A DNA stretch of 64,000 nt from Mycetocola saprophilus (lineage in GTDB: Bacteria > Actinomycetota > Actinomycetes > Actinomycetales > Microbacteriaceae): positions 682,001-746,000 of the forward strand of contig NZ_JOEC01000002.1 of the NCBI RefSeq assembly GCF_000718085.1, given 5' to 3'. Numbering within the stretch: the stretch's first letter is position 1; each line of letters opens with the position of its first letter. The translations under genes and the position numbers were made by a program. Below the pieces are notes generated by a model. It worked only from the letters and a program-made list of their open reading frames with translations. It was not told the DNA's origin and ran no database searches. Of this stretch, positions 33,997 to 42,638 are shown in pieces.

Positions 33997-35844
33997 GTGA
34001 CAACGTACCAACGGAGAATTCGCCGCGGCGGCTCGGGGCTTCTTGCCCTGCTGCTGGCGGCGGGGCTGATGACCGGTGCCGGCGCGTATGCCGCCGCGCC
34101 GGAAATCCCCACCACCCATTTCGTGATGGACCAAACCGTCAACACGGGCACCTCCTCCTGGGAGTCCCTGCAAACCCCCGACGAGCGAATCTTTATAGCA
34201 AATTCCGGAACCGCGACCCTCACCGAGGTCGCCGTTGACGGTACCGTCACTCAGATTCCGGTTCTGGATCGCCCGTTCGCACTGGACTACGATTCGGCAA
34301 CCGGGGCGCTCTGGGTGGCGCATTCGCTGCGTGGTGTTGCCAACGTGACCAAACTCGCAGCCGACGGCACCCAGACCACCTATAGCGCACCGGGTACGGC
34401 GACCTCAATCGCCGTGAACCCCATCAACGGCGCCGTCTATGTGGGGGCAAACTCGAGCTCGGTCATCGGCAAGATCGCCGCCGATGGAACCGTCACCAGT
34501 ATCAACCTCGCCGCGTTTCAACCCACCGATGTCGTTGTTGATCCGGTGACCGGCACGGTGTGGGCGATCGACTTCGGTGCGACCCACAACGTGTTTAGAG
34601 TGGACCCGAACAACGACACGGTGGTGACATCGAACCTGGGCATCGAGCCGGCCACAATCGGGTTCAACCCGCGCGATGGCCGGGTATGGATTGGTAGTTC
34701 CGGGTTCAACCCGCGGGGAACCGTATCGATTGATCGCGCCGGAACCGAGCGGCGTTTCGACGGCGTCCTGGGAAATCGGAACATCGATTTTGACAACCAG
34801 GGCCGTGCCCTCATCTCCTCCTCGGCTGGTCTCACGGTGATCACCGCGGACGGGGTGGTGAGTGACTATTCACTGGGTGAGCAAAACGGGGCAACGAGCG
34901 ATCCCGCGGGGGCCATCTATGCCGCTGGGGCCGACGGGACGCTTTCGGTGATCAATCCCGACGGGCGTGAGGAACGACTGAGTATTGGTGGGTCACTGCG
35001 CCGACCGCACTTTGATCGAGTGGCCCAGAACGTTCTGGTCCTCAACCTGCGTTCCGGCGAGGCAAACCGTATTCTTGGTGGCAAGGCCGCCACGATTGTC
35101 GATGCGGACCTGGTGCCCGGCACTTTGGGGGTCGCCTATCGGGCAACCATCGATTTTGGCGGCGATCCCGAGGCCACGCTGAGCCTCGCCGAGGGTAGCG
35201 CGCTCCCGGCGGGTATCACCCTTGCCGCCGATGGAACACTCGCCGGAACGCCCACCGCGGCCGGAACCTTCACCTTTACCCTTGAAGCCACCAATGCGTT
35301 GCGTACGCACAGCGTGCCCTTCACCCTCGTTGTTGCCGCCGTCGAGACGCCGGTGGTGATCCTCACACCCGCGGCCGGGGATACGCAGGACCGGCGTCCG
35401 GTGGTGAGTGGAACGGGTGTTCCCGGGGCGACCGTGACCCTCACCGGTAATGGAGCTGCCCTGGGGACCGTGCCGGTCGGGGATGATGGCACCTGGACCT
35501 TCACCCCGGAGACGGATCTCGCGCTCGGCGAGTGGACCCTATCGGCCGCCCAGAGCGCCAATACGTCGACGTCGAGCGTTGTCATCACCGTGGTGCCGGT
35601 TCCCGAACCCACGCCGACTCCGAGCCCCACGCCGGACCCTTCGGTGACGGCCCTCCCCACTCCGACGGGCACCGCCGCACCCTCGCCCAGCACCCCCACG
35701 GCTGGCGCAACCTCCGGGGCACATGACGGAGGCACCCTTCCCGAATCCGGGCAGGGAATGCTGGCTGCCGTGATCATCGGTGCGCTGTCTCTGCTGATAC
35801 TTGGGGCCGTACTGAATCACGGCGCGCGTCGCCGAAACGGCTAG
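33997..35844 (+). CDS. Secreted, wall-anchored beta-propeller protein (LPESG)
   Basis: 615 residues, GTG start with AAGGGG upstream. Signal peptide (YQRRIRRGGSGLLALLLAAG, cleavage near AYA-AAP). A repeat-rich propeller follows at about 40-345, with recurring I-x-V-D/N-P-x-x-G-x-V/I-W units such as AVNPINGAVYVGANSS and VDPVTGTVWAIDFG, resembling NHL/Vgb-lyase propellers. Then come a putative Ig (He_PIG) domain at about 370-445 (LPAGITLAADGTLAGTPTAA), a bacterial Ig domain to about 530, a Pro/Thr linker, LPESG, a hydrophobic helix and RRRNG. It is probably a sortase substrate exposed on the wall. The ligand is unknown; the catalytic His of virginiamycin lyase was not identified. It interrupts the hut genes without an obvious link to them. 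Confidence 0.78.
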   Translation: MTTYQRRIRRGGSGLLALLLAAGLMTGAGAYAAAPEIPTTHFVMDQTVNTGTSSWESLQTPDERIFIANSGTATLTEVAVDGTVTQIPVLDRPFALDYDSATGALWVAHSLRGVANVTKLAADGTQTTYSAPGTATSIAVNPINGAVYVGANSSSVIGKIAADGTVTSINLAAFQPTDVVVDPVTGTVWAIDFGATHNVFRVDPNNDTVVTSNLGIEPATIGFNPRDGRVWIGSSGFNPRGTVSIDRAGTERRFDGVLGNRNIDFDNQGRALISSSAGLTVITADGVVSDYSLGEQNGATSDPAGAIYAAGADGTLSVINPDGREERLSIGGSLRRPHFDRVAQNVLVLNLRSGEANRILGGKAATIVDADLVPGTLGVAYRATIDFGGDPEATLSLAEGSALPAGITLAADGTLAGTPTAAGTFTFTLEATNALRTHSVPFTLVVAAVETPVVILTPAAGDTQDRRPVVSGTGVPGATVTLTGNGAALGTVPVGDDGTWTFTPETDLALGEWTLSAAQSANTSTSSVVITVVPVPEPTPTPSPTPDPSVTALPTPTGTAAPSPSTPTAGATSGAHDGGTLPESGQGMLAAVIIGALSLLILGAVLNHGARRRNG

Positions 35845-35851
35845 TTTCCCG

Positions 35852-35892
35852 CCCGCATTCGCCGGACGACCGTCTCGTCCGGCGAATGCGGG
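35852..35892. terminator. Convergent hairpin between the surface protein and iclR
   Basis: 18-bp perfect arms (CCCGCATTCGCCGGACGA and complement) with a 5-nt loop, between two converging stop codons (35844 and 35904). No U tract on either side; it probably serves both directions. Confidence 0.7.
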
Positions 35893-35903
35893 TATGCCCG
35901 GGG

Positions 35904-36686
35904 CTAGGAGGTGCGGCCGTAGATGCGCTGGGTCAGGGTGTCCGCGGTGTTCTGCACCTGCTCGACCAGACCGGCGAGGGCCGAGGGATCCACCGAATCG
36001 GCGGGGAAGGTAACCGCGAGGCCCGCGACCGGCCAGCCGCGGTGGTCGTGGACCGCGCAGGCCACCGAGGACAGGCCCGGGCTGACCGAGCCGTCCTCGG
36101 TCGCGTAGCCTCGGCGCTGCACCTGGCCGAGTACCTCGCGCAGCCGGCCGTAGCGGGTGATCTCATCGGGCCCCTCGCCACGGGACACAAAGGATTCCTT
36201 GTCCGGGAACAGGGCCCGCACCTGGGCCGGGGGCATCCCGGCGAGGATCGCGCGCCCGGTGGCGGTCAGCGGGGCGGGTAGGCGCACGTCCACATCGGTG
36301 ACCAGCGAGGGGGCGTTTCGGGCTCGTTCCTCCACGATGTAGAGGACATCGCGCCCGTGCAGGACCGCGAGGTGCGCGCTGGCACCCACCCGGTCCACTA
36401 GCCCCGCGAGCAGCGGACGGCCGAGCCGGGACAGCGGCTCCTGGCGCGCATACGCCGAGCTCAGGGCCGCCGCGGCGACCCCGAGCCCGTAGCGCTTCTC
36501 CTCGGCCAGGTGCAGCACAAAACCGTTGCGCACCAGCACGTTGAGCAGGTGGTAGACGCTGGATCGGGGCAGATCCAGCTGGGTCGCGATCATCGAGGCG
36601 GGCAGGGGCCCGCGCTGGGTGGAGAGCAGGGTGAGGATCTGCAGCGTCTGTTCCGCCGCGGGTACCCTCGATGCTTCGCCAACCAT
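35904..36686 (-). CDS. IclR-family regulator of histidine utilisation
   Basis: 260 residues. N-terminal winged helix-turn-helix (about 10-70: QTLQILTLLSTQRGPLPASM, RSSVYHLLNVLVRNGFV) and C-terminal IclR effector domain (ASAHLAVLHGRDVLYIVEE, LPAPLTATGRAILAGMP, DEITRYGRLREVLGQ). It lies 60 nt downstream of hutH on the same strand and may be co-transcribed with it. Three copies of GTCTGG-N4-CCAGAC-type palindromes stand before hutU, hutH and hutG and are the natural candidates for its operators; the effector would be urocanate or histidine by analogy with other Hut regulators. Confidence 0.85.
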   Translation of the reverse strand: MVGEASRVPAAEQTLQILTLLSTQRGPLPASMIATQLDLPRSSVYHLLNVLVRNGFVLHLAEEKRYGLGVAAAALSSAYARQEPLSRLGRPLLAGLVDRVGASAHLAVLHGRDVLYIVEERARNAPSLVTDVDVRLPAPLTATGRAILAGMPPAQVRALFPDKESFVSRGEGPDEITRYGRLREVLGQVQRRGYATEDGSVSPGLSSVACAVHDHRGWPVAGLAVTFPADSVDPSALAGLVEQVQNTADTLTQRIYGRTS

Positions 36687-36746
36687 GTTTCACTCCCCAA
36701 ACCGATGGATCTCCCCGGTCGTCATCGAACGGGGGTTGTCTCCAGC

Positions 36747-38306
36747 CTAGTCAAGCAGACCGATGGCATCCTCCACAGCGGCCAAAACGGCGCCGGATTC
36801 CACCAGTTCGGTGGCGGCGGTGATGGTGGGGGAGAGGAACTCATCGGTGTTCGGTGCGGCGATCCGGGTGCGGAACAGGGTGTGCACGGCACCGGTGGCG
36901 GCTCCCGGACGCTGCTCGGGTGCGTCGTTCAGGCGGAAGTCCAGCGCGCGGGTCGAGGCCAGCAGCTCGATCGAGAGTACCCGGCGCAGGCCGTCGATTC
37001 CCCGGCGCAGCTTGCGGGCGGCGGCCCAGCCCATCGACACGTGATCCTCCTGCATGGCCGACGAGGGGATCGAATCCACCGAGGCGGGCACCGCGAGGCG
37101 CTTGAGCTCGGAGACGATCCCGGCGGCGGTGTACTGGGCGATCATCAGCCCCGAGTCCAGACCAGGGTCGGCGGCGAGGAAGGGCGGCAGGCCGTGGTTG
37201 CGGGAGGTGTCGAGGAAGCGGTCGGTGCGACGCTCGGAGATGCTGGCGAGGTCGGCCACGGCGATCGCCAGGAAGTCGAGCACGTAGCCCACCGGGGCCC
37301 CGTGGAAGTTTCCGTTGGACTCGACCCGGCCATCGCTGGTGACCACCGGGTTATCCACGGCCGAACCCAGCTCGATCTGCGCGACGCTCTCGGCGTGCGC
37401 CATCGTGGCTCGCACGGCCCCGTGAACCTGGGGCGAGCAGCGCAGCGAGTAGGCATCCTGAACCCGGGTGAACTGACCCTCCACCGGACGCTGAATCAGG
37501 CCCGAATCGGCGAGGACCCGGCGCAGGTTCGCGGCGCTGTCGCGCTGTCCGGGGTGCGGACGCAGCTCGTGCAGGTCGGGGGCGAACACCGCGTCGGTGC
37601 CCCGCAGGCCCTCGATGCTTGCGGCGGCCGCGATGTCCGCGACCCGGACCAGCTGCGCCAGGTCGAACAGGGCCAGCGAGAGCATGCCGAGCATGCCGTC
37701 GGTGCCGTTGATCAGCGCCAGACCCTCCTTTTCGGCCAGCACCACCGGGGTGATTCCGGCGGCGGCCAGGGCCTCGGCGGCGTCCTGACGGCGGCCATCG
37801 GGTCCGTGCACCTCGCCCTCGCCCATGACCGCGAGCGCGCAGTGGGCGAGCGGGGACAGGTCACCCGAGCAGCCCAGCGAACCGTACTCGTGTACCACCG
37901 GGGTGATGCCCGCGTTGAGGACGTCGCGGTAGGCTTCGGCGGTTTCCAGGCGCACCCCGGTGTGTCCGGAAATGAGGGTGTTCAGACGCAGCAGCATCAG
38001 CGCGCGCACGACCTCACGCTCGACCTCGGCACCGGTGCCGGCGGCGTGGGAGCGCACCAGGCTGCGCTGCAGCTGGGCGCGCTTCTCGGTCGGAATCTGC
38101 ACATTGGCGAGCGCCCCGAAACCGGTGGACACACCGTAGTGCGGGCGGGTGTCGTTGGCCAGTTCCTCGATCACGTCCCGCGCCGCGCGGATCCGAACCG
38201 CGGCCTCCGGGGCAATCTCGATGCGGGCATTTTCGCGGGCAACCCGAACCACGTCGTTGATGGTGAGGGTCTGCGCGCCGAGGGTGATGGTCTGTGTGAT
38301 GCTCAT
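36747..38306 (-). CDS. hutH: Histidine ammonia-lyase
   Basis: 519 residues from the ATG at 38306; the reading frame extends far upstream through the promoter but without support. Deaminates histidine to urocanate using the self-made MIO electrophile. The MIO triad is Cys146-Ser147-Gly148 in YGSLGCSGDLSPLAH, where the textbook triad is Ala-Ser-Gly. Other conserved parts: GVSTGFGALANVQI, GNFHGAPVGYVLD, QEDHVSMGW. Its promoter carries one perfect hut palindrome. The iclR gene follows on the same strand. Confidence 0.95.
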   Translation of the reverse strand: MSITQTITLGAQTLTINDVVRVARENARIEIAPEAAVRIRAARDVIEELANDTRPHYGVSTGFGALANVQIPTEKRAQLQRSLVRSHAAGTGAEVEREVVRALMLLRLNTLISGHTGVRLETAEAYRDVLNAGITPVVHEYGSLGCSGDLSPLAHCALAVMGEGEVHGPDGRRQDAAEALAAAGITPVVLAEKEGLALINGTDGMLGMLSLALFDLAQLVRVADIAAAASIEGLRGTDAVFAPDLHELRPHPGQRDSAANLRRVLADSGLIQRPVEGQFTRVQDAYSLRCSPQVHGAVRATMAHAESVAQIELGSAVDNPVVTSDGRVESNGNFHGAPVGYVLDFLAIAVADLASISERRTDRFLDTSRNHGLPPFLAADPGLDSGLMIAQYTAAGIVSELKRLAVPASVDSIPSSAMQEDHVSMGWAAARKLRRGIDGLRRVLSIELLASTRALDFRLNDAPEQRPGAATGAVHTLFRTRIAAPNTDEFLSPTITAATELVESGAVLAAVEDAIGLLD

Positions 38307-38360
38307 GATCCGATTTGAGCGCACCGGCGGCAAAAGGCCAACCCGACCCGTGCCGCTATT

Positions 38361-38376
38361 GTCTGGTATTCCAGAC
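38361..38376. promoter_or_regulatory. Hut operator 2 (upstream of hutH)
   Basis: GTCTGGTATTCCAGAC, perfect 6-nt arms and 4-nt spacer, 55 nt upstream of the hutH start in the hutH-hutG divergent region. Extra single half-sites (CAGAC at 38390-38394, GTCTG at 38405-38409 and 38416-38420) lie between it and operator 3. Confidence 0.7.
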
Positions 38377-38481
38377 CTGTGGCGAAACCCAGACGGCTTC
38401 TCGCGTCTGTAGAGCGTCTGCAGCGCGTCCGCGGAGCCGCTGCCGAGCCGCTCCCGCCCCGCAAAAAACGCTCGGCGTAAC

Positions 38482-38497
38482 GTCTGACAGACCAGAC
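38482..38497. promoter_or_regulatory. Hut operator 3 (upstream of hutG)
   Basis: GTCTGACAGACCAGAC, 5-nt perfect arms in the same 16-bp frame as operators 1 and 2 (12 of 16 identical to operator 2). It lies 45 nt before the hutG -10 box. Confidence 0.6.
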
Positions 38498-38541
38498 ACA
38501 AGTGGGCATGCACCCCGTACACCCCGAGGGAATTCCCGCGG

Positions 38542-38547
38542 TACGGT
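38542..38547 (+). promoter_or_regulatory. -10 box of hutG
   Basis: TACGGT ends 6 nt before the hutG ATG, implying a leaderless message as for several other genes here. Confidence 0.4.
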
Positions 38548-38553
38548 CGGGGA

Positions 38554-39495
38554 ATGAGTACCCCATCCCTGCACGATGATCCGCTCTGGCCTCGCACTGG
38601 CGCCTGGCCCTCCCGTGGATCACTGCCGGGCGGCAGAGTCGCCGACCTGGCCATTATCGGTGTGCCCACGTGGCGCACCTCGCTCTCGCCCACCGGCGCG
38701 CAGCACACCCCCGACGCCATCCGAGACGCGCTGCGGCGCTACTCGGGACACAGCGTCAGTCTCGATGGCGCAACCGACATCGTGATCGAGGAGGCGCTGC
38801 GCCTGGTGGACGACGGAAACCTCGCCGATCCGGACACCCTGGAGGGGGAGGCTTCGGCCATTCGCACCCTGCGCGAATTGGCCTCCGACACCGAACTGCT
38901 CATAAGCTTGGGCGGAGACAATGCGGCCACCGTTCCGGCCGCACTCGGGGGATTTGGCGATAACCTTGCCACCGCCGGGCTGATCACGATCGACGCGCAC
39001 CATGACCTGCGCGACGGAGTGAGTAACGGATCCCCGGTACGCCGCCTCATCCAGGCGGGCCTTGAGGGCACCCGGGTGGTCCAGATCGGCATCGCCGACT
39101 TCGCCAACTCCCGCGCCTACCGTGAGCGGGCCCGCGAACTGGGCATCACCGTGATTCACCGCGATGCGCTCCACGATCGCACCCCGCAGGACATCGCCCA
39201 CGAGGCCCTGGCCATCGCGGGTGCTGCGGGCGGACCCGTGCACATCGATGTGGATGTGGACGTGTGCGATCGCAGCGTGGCCCCGGCCTGCCCGGCATCG
39301 GTGCCGGGTGGATTACAGGCGCATGAACTGCGTCGCCTCACCCGGGCACTGACCCGGGATGCGCGGGTACGCGCGCTCGATATCACCGAGATCGATGCCA
39401 CCGCAGACACCGCGGACGGCCGGACCATCCGGCTCGCCGCCCTCCTGATTCTTGAGGCCGCTACCGGCCTGATCCAACGAAAGGCTGCCCAATGA
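38554..39495 (+). CDS. hutG: Formimidoylglutamase (ureohydrolase family)
   Basis: 313 residues; hydrolyses N-formimidoylglutamate to glutamate and formamide. Ureohydrolase metal motifs: [11 protein letters not shown] and [16 protein letters not shown] are intact. The first motif reads LGGDNAAT, with Asn where agmatinase/arginase relatives have the metal-binding His (GGDH). Context in the hut cluster supports HutG rather than agmatinase. Its stop overlaps the permease ATG (ATGA). The formamide it makes could be used by the formamidase domain at 42639-45500. Confidence 0.9.
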   Translation: MSTPSLHDDPLWPRTGAWPSRGSLPGGRVADLAIIGVPTWRTSLSPTGAQHTPDAIRDALRRYSGHSVSLDGATDIVIEEALRLVDDGNLADPDTLEGEASAIRTLRELASDTELLISLGGDNAATVPAALGGFGDNLATAGLITIDAHHDLRDGVSNGSPVRRLIQAGLEGTRVVQIGIADFANSRAYRERARELGITVIHRDALHDRTPQDIAHEALAIAGAAGGPVHIDVDVDVCDRSVAPACPASVPGGLQAHELRRLTRALTRDARVRALDITEIDATADTADGRTIRLAALLILEAATGLIQRKAAQ

Positions 39496-40955
39496 GCGCC
39501 GAACCGAAAACCCCGCTCGCGCCGCCCGCGAGCGCCGGAGCCCCCGGCGTGATGCGCCGCGGCCTCACCGCCCGGCACATCCGCTTCATGGCCCTCGGCT
39601 CGGCGATCGGGACCGGCCTGTTCTACGGTTCCTCGGCGGCCATCAAGACCGCCGGACCCGCGGTGCTGATCGCCTATATGATCGGCGGCGCGGCGGTCTT
39701 CATGGTCATGCGTGCCCTCGGCGAGATGGCCGTGCGCCACCCCATCTCGGGCTCGTTCGGGCAGTATGCCTCGCGCTACATCGGTCCCTTCGCTGGCTTC
39801 CTCACCGGCTGGACCTACACGTTTGAAATGTTTGTGGTCGCCCTGGCGGACGTCACGGCATTCTCGGTTTATATGGGCTTCTGGTTCCCCGATGTGGATC
39901 GCTGGATCTGGATCCTGGCGCTGATCTTCTTCATCGCCGCGGTCAACCTGATCTCGGTCAAGGTGTTTGGCGAGCTGGAGTTCTGGTTTGCGCTGATCAA
40001 GATCGTGGCCATCATCGGCATGATCGCCGGTGGCATCGCGATCATCGTCTTCGGCCTGGGCAACCAGAGCGAAAATGCCGCGGGCCTGGCGAACCTTTTC
40101 GATCACGGTGGATTCTTCGCCGGCGGATTTATGGGCTTCCTGGCCGCGTTCACCATCGTGATGTTTGCCTTCGGTGGCATCGAGGTCATCGGCATCACCG
40201 CCGGTGAGGCGCAGAACCCCAAGAAGGTCATCCCCAAGGCGATCAACTCGGTGCCCGTGCGCATCCTGCTCTTCTACGTGCTGACCCTCGGCGTGATCAT
40301 GATGATCCAGCCCTGGAACACCATCGACGGATCCAAGAGCCCGTTCGTGTCGATCTTCGACGGACTGGGCCTGACCGGCGCCGCCCACGTACTGAACGCG
40401 GTCGTGATCACCGCGGCGATCTCGGCGATCAATGCGGACATCTTCGGTGCCGGACGCATGCTGCACGGCCTGGCCGAGCAGGGCCACGCACCCAAGGCGT
40501 TCACGAGCCTGACCCGCACCGGGGTGCCGTGGCTCACGGTCATCGCGATGGCCGGGGCGCTGCTGGTGGGTGTGGTGTTGAACATCCTCTTCCCCGATCA
40601 GATCTTCTTCCTGATCGCGGCCCTGGCCACCTTTGCCACGGTGGTGGTGTGGCTGATGATTCTGATCTCGCACATCCGGATGAAACGCGAGATCGCCCGC
40701 GATAATCTGCTGCCCAGCGAGTTCCCGGTTCCGCTGTGGCCCGCCGCATCCTGGGCTGCGGTTGGGTTCATCGTGTTTGTGATCGTGATGATCGGTGTGG
40801 TGCCCGGCACCCGGGACGCCCTCTGGGTGGGACTGGTGTGGATCGCGATTCTGGCGCTCAGCTACCACTTCCTGGTGAAGCCCGCCGGGAAGAAGCGGCG
40901 CGAGCTGGAGGACACCACGGCACCGATCCGGATCATTCCGCCGAGCGAGCGCTAA
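39492..40955 (+). CDS. Amino acid permease, probably histidine (HutT-like)
   Basis: 487-residue APC-superfamily transporter of the AAT type with about 12 helices. The N-terminal [20 protein letters not shown] motif (shown to 20 residues) and the [17 protein letters not shown] segment are typical, as is [12 protein letters not shown] after helix 10. It is coupled to hutG by ATGA overlap, so histidine or urocanate is the likely substrate; related AAT proteins also carry proline, asparagine or aromatic residues. A GC-rich hairpin follows. Confidence 0.88.
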   Translation: MSAEPKTPLAPPASAGAPGVMRRGLTARHIRFMALGSAIGTGLFYGSSAAIKTAGPAVLIAYMIGGAAVFMVMRALGEMAVRHPISGSFGQYASRYIGPFAGFLTGWTYTFEMFVVALADVTAFSVYMGFWFPDVDRWIWILALIFFIAAVNLISVKVFGELEFWFALIKIVAIIGMIAGGIAIIVFGLGNQSENAAGLANLFDHGGFFAGGFMGFLAAFTIVMFAFGGIEVIGITAGEAQNPKKVIPKAINSVPVRILLFYVLTLGVIMMIQPWNTIDGSKSPFVSIFDGLGLTGAAHVLNAVVITAAISAINADIFGAGRMLHGLAEQGHAPKAFTSLTRTGVPWLTVIAMAGALLVGVVLNILFPDQIFFLIAALATFATVVVWLMILISHIRMKREIARDNLLPSEFPVPLWPAASWAAVGFIVFVIVMIGVVPGTRDALWVGLVWIAILALSYHFLVKPAGKKRRELEDTTAPIRIIPPSER

Positions 40956-40974
40956 CCTCCGCCCGAGCCACACA

Positions 40975-41008
40975 CGCCGTCCGGCATCCCCACGGATGCC
41001 GGGCGGCG
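40975..41008 (+). terminator. Hairpin after the hutG-permease operon
   Basis: 14-bp stem (CGCCGTCCGGCATC/GATGCCGGGCGGCG, one wobble) with a 6-nt loop, 20 nt past the permease stop. The following sequence is only weakly T-rich. Confidence 0.6.
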
Positions 41009-41027
41009 CTGTGCTAACGTGACCAGC

Positions 41028-41729
41028 ATGTCCGCCGTGATTCCCAACAGCCTGAGCGAGCGGGTGTTTGAGCGGATCCGCGACCGGATCATCGACGGCA
41101 CCCTGGCTCCGGGTGAGCGCCTGCGCGAACGCGAGTTGGCCGCCGAGCTTGAGGTGTCCCGGGTGCCGGTGCGTGAGGCGTTGCCGCGGCTGCTGGATGC
41201 CGGGTACATTGCCGCGGGGCCCGGACGTGGCACCGTGGTGCGTGACTTTGACCGCGCCGAGGTGATCGAGCTCTTTGACGTGCGCGCGCACCTGGACGTG
41301 CTGGCAGCCGAGTCCGCCGCCCGCAACGTGGCGGCCGGGGCGGATACCACCGCGTTGGCCGTGGCGCTGGCGGCGGTGACCGCGCGGGCGACGTCGGATG
41401 ATGGGGGTCGGAGCGATAGCGCCCGGGCTGAGGTATCCCGAACCGAGGCATCGGATGGGGCCACCGCCGCGGCCGCGGTCCTGCATGCGGAGATCGTCAG
41501 GCTTGCCGATAACTCGCTGCTGACCCGACTGCTGCGTCCGGTCCTGGATATGGATCGACGCCTGGCGGCCCACGCCTACCGTGAGGATCACGATGAGGCG
41601 GTGGACGAGCACCGAAGTCTTGCGGGAGCCATCCTGCGGGGACGGCCGGAAGCCGCGGCGGGCTTTGCGCGCGCCCACGTGGCCGAGGCGAGACAGCGCG
41701 TTCTTGACGCGCTCAACACAACCACATAA
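41028..41729 (+). CDS. GntR-family regulator (FCD domain), ureide operon
   Basis: 233 residues from the ATG at 41028; a TAACGT box ends 7 nt upstream (leaderless), and a GTG 9 nt earlier is also possible. N-terminal GntR winged helix (VFERIRDRIIDGTLAPGERL, VSRVPVREALPRLLDAGYI) and C-terminal FCD ligand domain (ELFDVRAHLDVLAAESAAR, metal-binding His in AVLHAEIVRLADN). A low-complexity insert sits at about residues 118-146. The intergenic region after it holds two TGGGTATACCGA sites around the next operon's promoter, so it probably represses that operon in response to a ureide intermediate. Confidence 0.88.
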   Translation: MSAVIPNSLSERVFERIRDRIIDGTLAPGERLRERELAAELEVSRVPVREALPRLLDAGYIAAGPGRGTVVRDFDRAEVIELFDVRAHLDVLAAESAARNVAAGADTTALAVALAAVTARATSDDGGRSDSARAEVSRTEASDGATAAAAVLHAEIVRLADNSLLTRLLRPVLDMDRRLAAHAYREDHDEAVDEHRSLAGAILRGRPEAAAGFARAHVAEARQRVLDALNTTT

Positions 41730-41737
41730 ACCCGATC

Positions 41738-41749
41738 TGGGTATACCGA
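41738..41749. promoter_or_regulatory. GTATAC operator A of the ureide operon
   Basis: TGGGTATACCGA, palindromic core GGTATACC, identical over 12 nt to operator B 96 nt downstream. Candidate site for the GntR regulator encoded just before it. Confidence 0.6.
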
Positions 41750-41780
41750 AACCTTCACTGACCCGAGGGGTCGGCGGGAA

Positions 41781-41796
41781 TTTACATGTTAGAAAC
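41781..41796 (+). promoter_or_regulatory. GlnR-like box before the ureide operon
   Basis: TTTAC-ATGTTA-GAAAC fits the GTnAC-N6-GAAAC half-site pair of actinobacterial GlnR with one mismatch. It ends 15 nt before a TAGACT -10-like box (41812-41817), the position expected for an activator replacing the -35. CATGTT-AGA-AACATG (41785-41799) is an overlapping dyad. Confidence 0.45.
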
Positions 41797-41833
41797 ATGA
41801 TCGCCGTCAAGTAGACTTTCGTATTGCCTAGTT

Positions 41834-41845
41834 TGGGTATACCGA
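41834..41845. promoter_or_regulatory. GTATAC operator B of the ureide operon
   Basis: TGGGTATACCGA, exact copy of operator A, just downstream of the proposed transcription start (near 41824) and 42 nt before the DUF1275 start codon. Confidence 0.6.
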
Positions 41846-41886
41846 GGCGGTGACCGTTGGGTCCCGCGTCAGCGGAGGGATCACGG

Positions 41887-42582
41887 GTGACCACACCATC
41901 ACAGCACCGGACAGGCGGCGTCTCACACGTCGCCCTGATGCTTGCACTCACGTTCTCCACCGGCATCATCGATGCGGTGGGGTATGTCGGCCTGGATCGG
42001 GTCTTCACCGGCAATATGACCGGCAACGTGGTGCTGCTGGGCATGGCCCTGGTCGGGGCCGATCACCTGCCGATCCTCGGCCCGGTCATCGCCCTCGTCT
42101 GTTTCATGGCCGGGGCCGCACTCAGTGGACGCCTGGCTCGGGGCAGTGAACCCGGCTGGACCCGCCGCAACACCACCCAGCTGGGCATCGTCGCCGCGGG
42201 TCTGATCGCCTGCGCGGTGATTGTGCTGACCCTGCCGGTGGTGGATATCACCCCGCTGGCCCTCACCGTAACCGGCCTGCTGGGAGCCTCGATGGGTTTG
42301 CAGGCCGGCGCGGCGCGGCACCTCGCGGTGGCCGATGTGACCACCGTCGTGGTGACCTCCACCCTGGTTGGCCTCGCCTACGACTCCGTGCTGGGTCGCG
42401 GCGCCACCCACCCGTGGCTGCGCCGAGCCCTCGCGGTCATCCTGATCGGGCTGGGGGCCGCCACCGGTGCCTGGCTGCACCAATTTGGGCTGGCCCCGGG
42501 CATCCTGGTGGCCGCCCTGATCACCATCGTGGTGGCCTTCCTCGGCCACCGCGGAGCATCCCGCAGCGAGACCCGCGCATGA
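41887..42582 (+). CDS. DUF1275 (YoaK) membrane protein
   Basis: 231 residues from the GTG at 41887, which has GGAGG 8 nt upstream. About six to seven hydrophobic segments; hallmark TFSTGIIDAVGYVGLDRVFTG and NMTGNVVLLG. Function of the family is unknown. As first gene of the ureide operon, ending in an ATGA overlap with the next frame, it may move a ureide, purine or organic acid across the membrane. That is inference from position only. Confidence 0.8.
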   Translation: MTTPSQHRTGGVSHVALMLALTFSTGIIDAVGYVGLDRVFTGNMTGNVVLLGMALVGADHLPILGPVIALVCFMAGAALSGRLARGSEPGWTRRNTTQLGIVAAGLIACAVIVLTLPVVDITPLALTVTGLLGASMGLQAGAARHLAVADVTTVVVTSTLVGLAYDSVLGRGATHPWLRRALAVILIGLGAATGAWLHQFGLAPGILVAALITIVVAFLGHRGASRSETRA

Positions 42583-42638
42583 TCGCGGGGCGAGCGCCTC
42601 ATCACGAGGGCATCCCGGTGCCCGGAAAGACACCGACG

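Noticed and set aside
34000..35400. Call of virginiamycin B lyase for the beta-propeller protein
   Set aside because: The propeller repeats fit, but the signal peptide, Ig domains and LPESG anchor indicate a surface protein, and I could not find the lyase catalytic residues.
38307..38720. Long N-terminal extension of hutH
   Set aside because: It would run through the divergent promoter region and two operator palindromes and gives a length far above the family norm.
39156..42044. 962-codon open frame on the minus strand opposite hutG, the permease and GntR
   Set aside because: It spans three well-supported genes and has shadow-type composition (His/Gly/Arg/Asp-rich, no domains). GC-rich third positions create such frames.
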